Origin: G963663525 sp963663525
Lineage (GTDB): Bacteria > Myxococcota_A > SURF-8 > G963663525
Assembly: GCA_963663525.2 (NCBI GenBank)
Contig: CAXXHC010000001.1
Location: 3,224,001-3,288,000 of the forward strand
DNA: 64,000 nt
Reading direction: 5' to 3'
Part shown: one piece after another, positions 56,390 through 64,000 of the stretch
Numbering within the stretch: the first letter of the stretch is position 1
Layout: the number at the start of each line of letters is the position of its first letter
Program-made: the position numbers and the translations under genes
The notes under the pieces: generated by a model
Told to the model about the DNA's origin: nothing
Databases searched by the model: none
Seen by the model: the letters and a program-made list of their open reading frames with translations, nothing else

Positions 56390-57917
56390 GATTTCGTGCC
56401 TCCTCGCTATTTACTGTGGGTAAGCAGTTTCATCTGCGGCAGGTCGAAGTCTAGCTTTCCAGCGACGAGGAAGATCATGGTTCGAAGCTTCCTAAACGAC
56501 CTGAACCCTCTGGCCTTGCGCTTGGCCGCCTGAATTATACCGTTGATGCCTTCCACCAGCCCTTGTGTCAAACCTGACTGAAACCACCGCAATACCCCAT
56601 CCCAGTGGGTCTTGATCGTTTTGGCTACCTTGATCATCGGCGGCAGTTGGCTGTGCGTGGCCCAGAAATACCAGTACTGCAACTGCTTCTCACCGTCATC
56701 TGGATGGCCTGCGTAGTCGGCATATACCGACTGAAGCGTCTCTTTGAGCCGATAGCCCCTGGCCGTTTTCAGCGTGCTGTCTTTCAACTCATCGAACTTC
56801 TCTCGCTCTTTGTCCGTAAGGTTTTGCTCGTTTTTCAACCAGACCCATCTCGTCTTTTCCAACTCAGTCCTGTCTTGGCGCTCCTCACGCCGCACCTCGT
56901 CCACGGCCTTGTTGACAAGCTTCATCACGTGGAAGCGGTCGAAGGTCATCGCCGCATCGGGAAACTGTTTCCCAACCCCCTTGATGAACGCCGCTGACAT
57001 GTCCATGCTGAACTCTTTCACCTGTTCGGGTTTACCGCCGTGAGCGTGAAGCTCAGCCTCGAAGCCCGCCACCGTCCGGTGGTCTTTGCCGGGCTCCACG
57101 TGCAGAACCTTCGCCTCGTCCATGTCCACGAACACCGTCACGTAGTCGTGCCCACGGGAACGGCTGGTTTCATCCACGCCCACCGCTTCGACCTCGGACC
57201 AGTCCTGCTTCGCCAGACTCGAGTCCACATAGTATTCCAGCACCCGCCAGATCCGCGTGTCGTGCTCACCAAGTATTTCGCCGATCCCCTTGGGCGTCAT
57301 GCCCTTTCTGGCCATAAGCAGTACCAGCGCCTCAAAAAGCAGCGTGAACCCCGCACCAGGACGCGCCCAAGGTACCTCCACCGTTTTTACTCCGTGTTCA
57401 GGGCATTTGATCCGGGGTAGGCGTGCGTGAAGATACGCCTCGTGCTGAAAAAAGTTCAGATGTCGCCAACTCCTCTCGTTCGTATCGTGAACCCCGCAAG
57501 CCACCTCGCATTGCGGGCACGCAAACCGGCTCCCGGCGGGAAAATCCAGGTACAGATCCAACCGGTGGCGCTCGGCGTCAAAGTCAATATCCACCACCTC
57601 CCAGGGAGGGGTCAATCCAAGAGCCATCGTGAAAAGTCCGCGCTCGTCCATCTCTTGCTCCTTCAGTGTGCAAAGGTTACACTGGCAGAACTTCGGCGGA
57701 GGATAAGGCAACGCGGGGACGCGACCCGAGCGCCGTCGAAGGTCCGAACCTGGAAAGGAGGGGGAAACCTCTCCTTTTCTCTTTATCCCTTATTACAACA
57801 ACCAGGTTTGGACTTCAAAGCGATAAATCCCAGGGGTGCGGGGACGGGTCCCCGGATCGGCGAAGCCGATGCATAAGCTGCCGTTACCCACACTAAACAG
57901 CGAAGAGCCGATTTCGT
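56390..57917 (-). mobile_element. ISL3-family insertion sequence, copy 3
   Basis: 1512 bp (56398-57909), inverted relative to copies 1 and 2, flanked by the perfect 8-bp duplication GATTTCGT (56390-56397 and 57910-57917). It sits in the receiver domain of the histidine kinase gene. Confidence 0.95.
56407..57651 (-). CDS. ISL3-family transposase (copy 3)
   Basis: 414 residues, identical to copies 1 and 2 as translated, including zinc pair FACPQC, DDE blocks and the AAGGAG-preceded start at 57651. Confidence 0.95.
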   Translation of the reverse strand: MDERGLFTMALGLTPPWEVVDIDFDAERHRLDLYLDFPAGSRFACPQCEVACGVHDTNERSWRHLNFFQHEAYLHARLPRIKCPEHGVKTVEVPWARPGAGFTLLFEALVLLMARKGMTPKGIGEILGEHDTRIWRVLEYYVDSSLAKQDWSEVEAVGVDETSRSRGHDYVTVFVDMDEAKVLHVEPGKDHRTVAGFEAELHAHGGKPEQVKEFSMDMSAAFIKGVGKQFPDAAMTFDRFHVMKLVNKAVDEVRREERQDRTELEKTRWVWLKNEQNLTDKEREKFDELKDSTLKTARGYRLKETLQSVYADYAGHPDDGEKQLQYWYFWATHSQLPPMIKVAKTIKTHWDGVLRWFQSGLTQGLVEGINGIIQAAKRKARGFRSFRKLRTMIFLVAGKLDFDLPQMKLLTHSK

Positions 57918-59406
57918 CCTGATACTCCCCGAAGAGTTCAATAGCCTGGATGCCGTCTTCAGCTTCAATAACCTTGAAGCCGAGACGCTTGAGCATGATG
58001 GAACCGATACACGATACATCGAGCCGATGGCTGGTCGTCAATGATCAGCACGGTTCCTCCATCGCTCAAGGCCGTCGCTTTCAGCAAGGAATCCTCCTCG
58101 GGGCGGAGGACCGGCTCGATCGTCATTGGTAGAAACACACGGAAAACGCTCCCACGTTTTTGAGTGCTTGTAGAAGTGATGCAGCCGCCATGACCCCTAA
58201 TGGCACTGAGTGCAACAGCCAGACCCAACCCGCGACCGGTGAATTTGGTCGTAAAAAAAGGATCATAAATGTTTTCGTATGCCTTTTCCGGTATCCCGCA
58301 TCCGGTGTCCGCAATCTCCATGCAGGCGTAATCAGCAGCTTCTATCCGGAAGTCGATCGGTAGTCGGTTGATAACAGGTATGTCAGACGGAAGAACGGTT
58401 TTGACTACGAGGAATATCTCACCCGGCTGACCTTCCAGCGATTCCCATGCATTGACGATCAGGTTGTGAAGGATTTGTCGAATCTGGGAGGAGTTTGCCA
58501 TAATCGACGGCCTAATAGCGGGCAGATCGGTCTTCAATGCTACGTTTTCCGGCAAAGCGGTCTTAACCGAGGAAAGTTCCTGACGGCAGATGTCGCAAAG
58601 GTCTAGCGGTAGACGCAGAGCCACCGTTTGCCCCAGGTAGGCCAACATCATACCGCCCAGATCGGATGCACTTTGGGCCGCACCCATAGCTTCCGTCAGT
58701 TGTTCATGCAGGTTGGAATCCTTCGATAAATTGTCCAGAGTCAGTTCAAGATTCCCCATCACTGCGGTCATCAGATTGTTGTAACGGTGGGCGATAGCAC
58801 CCGCCATGCGTTTCAGACTTTCGGCTTTTTTGAGATAGTGGTGTTGCTGGTCAATCCGTTTACGTTCGGTGATGTCGTTTATCGATATGCGATATACGGG
58901 AGACTCATCCGCGTCGAGGCTGCTGCTTCCCGACAGATTTCCCCAGAACTCCGCCCCATCCTGTTTCAACATCCGGAGTTCGCAGGACTGTGGTTCGCCG
59001 GTATCGAATAACTGTTGCCGGTGATGATAATACACCTTCTGGTCGGCTTTAAGGATAAATCGCGTGATCGGTTTTCCGACCAGTTTGCTTCGTTCCACAC
59101 CCAGCAGAGTGGCTGCCGTCAGATTGGCTTCCAGGATGATTCCATAATCATCGAGGGTGCAATAGCCCACCGGCGCAAAATCGTAGAGATCGGCATAGCG
59201 GTTCCGGGACGTTTCCAGTTCCTGTTGCGCCGCCCGAAGCTCCTCGTTTTGCATCTCCAGTTCGATCTGGTGTACCTGAAGTTCGTGGAGGAGCTTACGG
59301 ACATCCGCTTCCTCCAATGGGGTCGAGGCGCTTGTCTTTTCGTTTAGTTTGTCTTCCGCCCGGCGGCGGAGTTCGGCAGGGTCCGATGGAGCTTTTTTCT
59401 TGTCGC

Positions 59407-62193
59407 TCATCGTTTGGCCCTTCCTGGTGAGGATTTCAGTCGCAGTTTGGTCTCAAGTTCTTTCGCCGCGCTGATATCAATGAAAGTGATGACCAACCCG
59501 TCGATGACGTTATCCGTCGTGCGGTACGGCATAATGCGTACCGTAAACCAGCGCCCGTCGCGTGTGGCGACCTGCTTTTCCGAAAACACCAGCGTTCGCA
59601 GCACATCTTGAGCATCGTCCGACAAATCCGTGTAGTCCAGATCGGTGACAAGATCGCTCAAAGGGCGCCCCACGTCGCCTGGAATCAGCTTGATGATTTT
59701 GGTCGCAGGTTCGGTGAAGCGGCGTACATTCAGTTTGCCGTCCAAAAATACCGTGGCGATTTCCGTGCTGTTGAGCAGGTTGGTCATGTCGTTGTTGACC
59801 CGCGAGAGGTCGTCCAGCTTCGATTGCAATTCGGCATTGACCGTCTGCAACTCCTCGTTCAGCGACTGCATCTCTTCTTTTGAGGTGGTCAGCTCTTCGT
59901 TGGTGGACTGCAATTCCTCATTCGTCGATTGCAATTCCTCGTTGGCCGATTTCAATTCTTCGTGCGAACTCTGCATCTCCTCGCGCGTGCTGTGCAGTTC
60001 CTCGCGCGTGCTGTGCAGTTCCTCGCGCAGCCGTTGCGTCTCCTCTTCCAGTTCCGCAACGCATGAAGCATCGACCGGCGCGGATTTGACGCGCATTGAC
60101 TTTTTCTGCTGTTGAAGCGATGCGACATCGGAAAATACAATCAACACCATCCCGCAAAGTGCCTCAGACGACGAAAGCGGCTGAAGGATCAGATCTACGA
60201 CTTGCGTCCCGCCGTTGGTTCCCACTTCCAGGTTGTGAATCGTGACCTCGGATTTCTGCCGAAGTGCTTTGCTGAAAGCGCCGGACAACTCGTGCCGCAG
60301 ACCTTCACGCGCCATGGCGAAAATGTTCAGGTTGGCTTTGCCCACCGGCAGCTCCAGGTATTTTCCTGTCCGGGCGCTGATATACAGAATGTCGCCTTGG
60401 GCGTTCACCAGCGCGGCCGCCGGAGAATAGCGTTGCAAGATGAGCTGTTCAGCCAGCGATTCCAGGCTGGAGGGTGTTTTCTTCATGGCGATGTTCTCCG
60501 TGGCGGTTTTCGGCGCAGCGACAAAGGTGCATGGGAATTCAATCGGCGTGACGGACAGCGTGCTTTCCCGACGCTGATACAACTTCAGCCTGCTATCCAG
60601 CGGCGCAAACTGATCCGTGAAACTACCGATGCTCTCCGCACTTCCAAGCAGCAGCACGCCGCCGGGATTCAGGCTGTAGTGAAACAGCGGCAACAGCTTT
60701 TTCTGCAAATCCGCGCTCAGATAAATCAGCAGGTTGCGGCAGGTGAGGATGTCAAGTTTGGTAAATGGAGGGTCCATGATCACGTTCTGCGGGGCGAAGA
60801 TCACCATTTCGCGGATCTCTTTGCTTACCCTGTACTGGCTTTCTTCTTTCGTGAAAAAGCGGTCCAACCGCTCCGTCGAGACATCGGCGGCGATGTTGGC
60901 GGGAAAAACGCCCGCCCGGGCTTTGTCGATGGCGTCCCGGTCCAGATCGGTGGCAAAAACTTGTAAGGAAAAGCCGTTTTTAACCTTGAGCGATTCCAGC
61001 GCCTCCTTGAACACGATGGCCAGAGAGTAGGCTTCCTCGCCCGTCGAGCAGCCGGGTACCCAGGCCCGAAGCGTCTGTCCGGTGAGCCGGTTTTTCAACC
61101 GTGCCGGGATGATCTCCGTTTTCAGCTTCTCCCAGGCATCCGCATCGCGGAAGAAGTTCGTCACGCCGATCAGAAGTTCCTTGAACAGCAGATCCAGTTC
61201 ATTCCGGTTTTCTCGAAGATAGCGGACGTACAAGTTGATTTTTGCGATCTGGTGGATACTCATGCGCCGCTCGATGCGGCGATACAGCGTACTCTTCTTG
61301 TACAGCGAGAAATCGTTGCCTGTCCGTGACCGCAGCAGGATCACGACCTTGTCCAGCGAGCTCTGGGTCTTGTCGTCCACGACCGTCGCCGTTCCGGTTT
61401 TCATCAATGGCGCGTGTTTCAGATAGGCGACGATCATGCCCGCCAGTTCGTTGGCTGGAGCGACAATATCGGCTAGTCCGGCTTCGATCGCGCTGTGCGG
61501 CATGCCGTTGAACTTGGCCGATCCCGGCTCCTGCGCCAGCGCCAGCCCGGCCTTTTCCTTGATGGCCCGCAAGCCAAGGGTGCCGTCCGAGCCCATGCCG
61601 GAAAGGATCACCCCGATGCTGTGCTCCTGCTGGTCGTCGGCCAACGAACGCAGAAAGAAATCGATCGGCAGGCGCAGGCCGCGCCGGGCTGTGGGCTCCA
61701 GCAAGTACAGCACGCCGTGCAGGATCGACATGTCCCGGTTGGGAGGGATGACGTACACGCAATCCGGCTCCACCGGCATGCGGTCCCTGACCTGGCGCAC
61801 CTTCATTTTCGTGATGCGCTGCAAAAGTTCGGGCATGATGCCCTTGTGGTCCGGGTCCAGATGCTGCACGATGACGAAGGCCATCCCGCAATCTTTCGGA
61901 ACACCACCCAACAACTGTTCCAAAGCTTCCAGTCCACCAGCAGATGCGCCGATGCCGACGATGGGGAAGGATGGCGAATCGCCCTGGGTGGTTTGGCTTT
62001 CTTTGGTGCGAAGGGCGGAGGTTTTTGAACGGGATGGTCTGGAGGTGTTCTTGCCTGAGTTTTCAGGTTTGGCTTTGGGGATGTCGGCGGAGACTGTTTT
62101 AGAAGATCGTTCTGTCTTCGTATTGGCTGTGGAAGCGTCTTTCGACTTTTTCGTCTTTACGCTTTTCCGAACCGTCTTATTCTTCATGGCCAT
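59407..62193 (-). CDS. CheB-CheR fusion with coiled coil and PAS domain
   Basis: 928 residues from ATG 62193 (MAMKNKTVRKS, AAAGGA upstream); the longer reading to 62283 adds sequence that does not look like protein. A Lys/Ser-rich N-terminal tail precedes the CheB methylesterase: VGIGASAGGLEALEQLL (catalytic Ser), VIVQHLDPDHKGIMPEL (His), LSGMGSDGTLGLRAIKEKAG (Asp). CheR methyltransferase follows: IERRMSIHQIAKINLYVRYL, GVTNFFRDADAWEKL, AWVPGCSTGEEAYSLAIVFK (SAM site) and CRNLLIYLSADLQKKLLPLF. Then come a PAS-like domain, a long coil (EELQSTNEELQSTNEELTTS) and a second PAS. It has no CheB receiver. Such proteins pair with histidine kinases in two-component signalling rather than flagellar chemotaxis; the overlapping PAS kinase supports this. 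Confidence 0.93.
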   Translation of the reverse strand: MAMKNKTVRKSVKTKKSKDASTANTKTERSSKTVSADIPKAKPENSGKNTSRPSRSKTSALRTKESQTTQGDSPSFPIVGIGASAGGLEALEQLLGGVPKDCGMAFVIVQHLDPDHKGIMPELLQRITKMKVRQVRDRMPVEPDCVYVIPPNRDMSILHGVLYLLEPTARRGLRLPIDFFLRSLADDQQEHSIGVILSGMGSDGTLGLRAIKEKAGLALAQEPGSAKFNGMPHSAIEAGLADIVAPANELAGMIVAYLKHAPLMKTGTATVVDDKTQSSLDKVVILLRSRTGNDFSLYKKSTLYRRIERRMSIHQIAKINLYVRYLRENRNELDLLFKELLIGVTNFFRDADAWEKLKTEIIPARLKNRLTGQTLRAWVPGCSTGEEAYSLAIVFKEALESLKVKNGFSLQVFATDLDRDAIDKARAGVFPANIAADVSTERLDRFFTKEESQYRVSKEIREMVIFAPQNVIMDPPFTKLDILTCRNLLIYLSADLQKKLLPLFHYSLNPGGVLLLGSAESIGSFTDQFAPLDSRLKLYQRRESTLSVTPIEFPCTFVAAPKTATENIAMKKTPSSLESLAEQLILQRYSPAAALVNAQGDILYISARTGKYLELPVGKANLNIFAMAREGLRHELSGAFSKALRQKSEVTIHNLEVGTNGGTQVVDLILQPLSSSEALCGMVLIVFSDVASLQQQKKSMRVKSAPVDASCVAELEEETQRLREELHSTREELHSTREEMQSSHEELKSANEELQSTNEELQSTNEELTTSKEEMQSLNEELQTVNAELQSKLDDLSRVNNDMTNLLNSTEIATVFLDGKLNVRRFTEPATKIIKLIPGDVGRPLSDLVTDLDYTDLSDDAQDVLRTLVFSEKQVATRDGRWFTVRIMPYRTTDNVIDGLVITFIDISAAKELETKLRLKSSPGRAKR

Positions 62194-62474
62194 TTGCGCA
62201 CCTGTCCTTTGCGGAGCGGCGCTAAACGCTCCTGGCCAGCATCGCCGACTGCCTTTATTTACAATCCGTAAATAAAAGCTCAAGCTACGGCGAAACTATC
62301 GTTAGATCCTACTATCACTATGCACTATCTGACTGACTTTACAATGAAAATCGGAAATTGATTGTTTGAGTAAGCGATAGCGCAGATGGAAGCAGCCGTA
62401 AGCCTCTCATGACCAGTATGTGCCGAATTTTCGGGGAGGACGAGAGTACTCAACGAGAAACAAGATACGTACAA

Positions 62475-64000
62475 TCAGAACACCGACTGGAGATTTAAGG
62501 AAAAGTTGTGACTGAAACCCATCGGAGCGAAGCCGAAGGCGTAATAAAGATCCAGTGAAAACTGATCCATGAAAAGGAAATGCACGCTCGGTCCGAAGGC
62601 GTCGGCGCTAGCGAACGGGCGCCCAGGCTGCATGGCGTCCCGGTAAGCCGCCACTTCGTTGAAAAGACCGAGTTTTACCTTGTCACTCCAGATCGCGCCG
62701 CGAAACGCTATCTCGGCCTGTATCGTTTCGCGTACCCAGTAGCGGTCACCGAAAAAGGCGCGCATGCACGATCCGGAAAGGGGTTGCTCGTCCCAGAAGA
62801 GAATCTCGCCCGCCAGGTACAGACCGCGAGCCCTCAGAATGAGGTCGTGCAATCCGAACTGGAAGGGAAACTGGAAATCCACCTGGGAATCGGAAAGGAC
62901 GCGGCTGTACTTGGAGAACGAAATTGTCTCGTCGATCTGAAGCTTCCTTTTACGCGCTGTGCGCAGTTTCTCCTCTGAATCCAGGTCCAGGACAAGCGAG
63001 GCTCGAATGAGAATGCGCTGCCTATTGCGCTCCCTAGGCACAACGACAATCTGGCCGTCTGGTCCGGGTTGCAACTTAGCGACATTGAAAACGTACGTGT
63101 CTGATGCCCCCATCCCTGCCACAATTTTCAGCAGCGGAGGCAGGATGTAAAAACCAATCTCGCTAACGGCCAGCCAACGGCCCGTTCGCAGCGACGCGAA
63201 CCCGATGTCGGTGCGTGCATAATACGACAGCTCCGCTTCCGTTTCGATACCAGGTACCAGGAAGCCATCAAAGTAGGCGGGCAACTGGTAGTGAATCCGA
63301 AGAAGGCCGTGGACCCAGGTAAATTTCGGATCTGGCTCCAACAACAGGCGCCTGTAAGGAACGGCAACTTCGAGCTGGGATAACAAACTGTCGTTTTTAA
63401 TGATCATGCCCTCACTCAGGAACCGGACGCGGGGTTCCAGTCCATACGTGGAGTTCAGGGTCGCTCCGAGCATCCAGCCAAAACGCCGCTTATGCACCAG
63501 CTTGATCTGGAGTTCGCGCGCGGGGACAACGTCGCCGAGGATATTCGTCACCAGCTCGCTACGGTCAACCACTTTGTAAGTCAGATCGACAAGCCTTTCC
63601 TTGTTGCTTTCCAGCAACCATTTCATGGCATTCTCGACCATTGTTTTTTGATATATGTCGCCCGGTAAATTAAGGGACATTCGGAAGATGAAACTCTCTT
63701 TGGCGGATGCATCCAGAAATACGACGCCAGCCATCCGGCCCTCGTCGATATCGATGCGCAGCTGACCGTCCGGGTCGGCGCGATACCACGCACGTGCGTA
63801 AGTATAACCCCGGATCTTGTACAAACGTAATATCCGGTTGATAGCGCCTTTCGCCCACCGGTCAAGATGGATAGTCGATGGCAGCGGACCGGCCGTCGCA
63901 CGCACCTTTTTCTCGCTCAGGAGACTGGCTCCTGTGATGACCAGTTCCGTTTCCGCGTGCGCAGGCTGTGTGGCTAGCCAAACTACCGAGAGAACACCCA
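62475..64000 (-). CDS. outer-membrane beta-barrel protein, BamA/TamA superfamily-like (5' end outside window)
   Basis: The frame stays open to the right edge, so the GTG at 63905 is internal. Reading inward from the edge gives a signal-peptide end (VVWLATQPAHA) and ETELVITGASLLSEKKVRAT. Residues after it look like POTRA strands (INRILRLYKIRGYTYARAWY, DGQLRIDIDEGRMAGVVFLD). From ~residue 160 of the visible part the sequence alternates in beta-barrel style (RFGWMLGATLNSTYGLEPRV, FASLRTGRWLAVSEIGFYIL) and ends NFSLNLQSVF, a C-terminal Phe as in outer-membrane beta signals. I infer an Omp85-like or POTRA-barrel protein. Substrate unknown. It is separated by 190 bases from the CheB/CheR gene. Confidence 0.7.
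   Translation of the reverse strand, partial: GVLSVVWLATQPAHAETELVITGASLLSEKKVRATAGPLPSTIHLDRWAKGAINRILRLYKIRGYTYARAWYRADPDGQLRIDIDEGRMAGVVFLDASAKESFIFRMSLNLPGDIYQKTMVENAMKWLLESNKERLVDLTYKVVDRSELVTNILGDVVPARELQIKLVHKRRFGWMLGATLNSTYGLEPRVRFLSEGMIIKNDSLLSQLEVAVPYRRLLLEPDPKFTWVHGLLRIHYQLPAYFDGFLVPGIETEAELSYYARTDIGFASLRTGRWLAVSEIGFYILPPLLKIVAGMGASDTYVFNVAKLQPGPDGQIVVVPRERNRQRILIRASLVLDLDSEEKLRTARKRKLQIDETISFSKYSRVLSDSQVDFQFPFQFGLHDLILRARGLYLAGEILFWDEQPLSGSCMRAFFGDRYWVRETIQAEIAFRGAIWSDKVKLGLFNEVAAYRDAMQPGRPFASADAFGPSVHFLFMDQFSLDLYYAFGFAPMGFSHNFSLNLQSVF

Larger units (their letters stand above)
56150..59410 (-). pseudogene. hybrid PAS histidine kinase with receiver domain, broken twice
   Basis: From ATG 59410 (overlapping the CheB/CheR stop as ATGA): coil (LLHELQVHQIELEMQNEELR), PAS (LYDFAPVGYCTLDDYGIILE), H-box GAIAHRYNNLMTAVMGNLEL, N-box QILHNLIVNAWESL, DTGCGI, FFTTKFTGRGLGLAVAL, then receiver start VLIIDDQPSARCI. 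Two lesions follow. First, TGTATCG is duplicated in tandem near 58010-58023, shifting the frame to a stop at 57965; without it the reading is RCIGSIMLKRLGFKVIEAED. Second, ISL3 copy 3 splits GEYQDEI from RCVLSDLSMPRMNGWETLET (phospho-acceptor Asp in LSD). The rest of the receiver runs to 56150. The kinase core itself is intact and may still be made. Confidence 0.88.

Overview
The window comes from a diderm (outer-membrane) bacterium. The evidence is a C-terminal beta-barrel protein at the right end, a mechanosensitive channel, chemotaxis-type signalling proteins, and very large secreted lipoproteins built from Cys-rich, MopE-like and Hydin/ASPM-like repeats. That lipoprotein style is common in Myxococcota, other former deltaproteobacteria and related candidate phyla, so I infer an organism of that kind but cannot name it. 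No rRNA or tRNA was seen. The region is rich in insertion sequences and broken genes.

Layout. (1) 0-5 kb: the end of a gene that joins an ATP-dependent DNA ligase C-terminal domain to an AAA+ ATPase, a small inverted-repeat element, and a secreted protein with a probable outer-membrane domain. (2) 5.4-13.9 kb: one 2823-residue Cys-rich lipoprotein on the minus strand. (3) 14-25 kb: the most interesting part, a decayed diversity-generating retroelement (DGR). It has a template repeat full of AAC codons (15641-15766), an N-terminally truncated DGR-type reverse transcriptase (15826-16496), and a colinear variable-repeat-like segment (17427-17552) in the FGE-sulfatase (C-type-lectin-like) domain of a 1513-residue lipoprotein. 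That lipoprotein gene is split by an ISL3 element with a perfect 8-bp target duplication. Next to the reverse transcriptase, the start of a second lipoprotein gene is joined to the truncated RT. A deletion therefore seems to have removed the cognate target and the RT N-terminus together. (4) 25-31 kb: an MscS channel, a nucleotidyltransferase-aminotransferase fusion translationally coupled to a CDP-alcohol phosphatidyltransferase (a likely phospholipid head-group pathway), and an IS1-like transposase. (5) 31-34 kb: a C-terminally truncated Tex gene followed by unusual short-motif repeats.

(6) 34.6-41 kb: a phage-tail or tailocin remnant (baseplate J, tail protein, tail fibre). ISL3 copy 2 cuts into it on the left, and an IS1380 element sits inside the tail-fibre gene. 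Removing the IS1380 element with one TATA duplication restores the tail-fibre frame up to a terminator. (7) 41-55 kb: slipin, B12-binding radical SAM protein, small membrane peptides, a three-gene carbohydrate operon (GT4, helical protein, GH130), phosphoketolase, mannose-1-phosphate guanylyltransferase, a GNAT protein, a phosphofructokinase with an internal deletion, and a NhaR-type regulator. I read this as a carbohydrate/energy stress module. (8) 55-64 kb: a PAS protein, a hybrid histidine kinase broken twice (7-bp tandem duplication and ISL3 copy 3), a CheB-CheR-PAS protein coupled to it, and an outer-membrane barrel protein running off the right end.

The three ISL3 copies (1512 bp each) encode identical transposases, so this element has moved recently. 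Two of them and the IS1380 copy can each be removed on paper to restore an interrupted gene.
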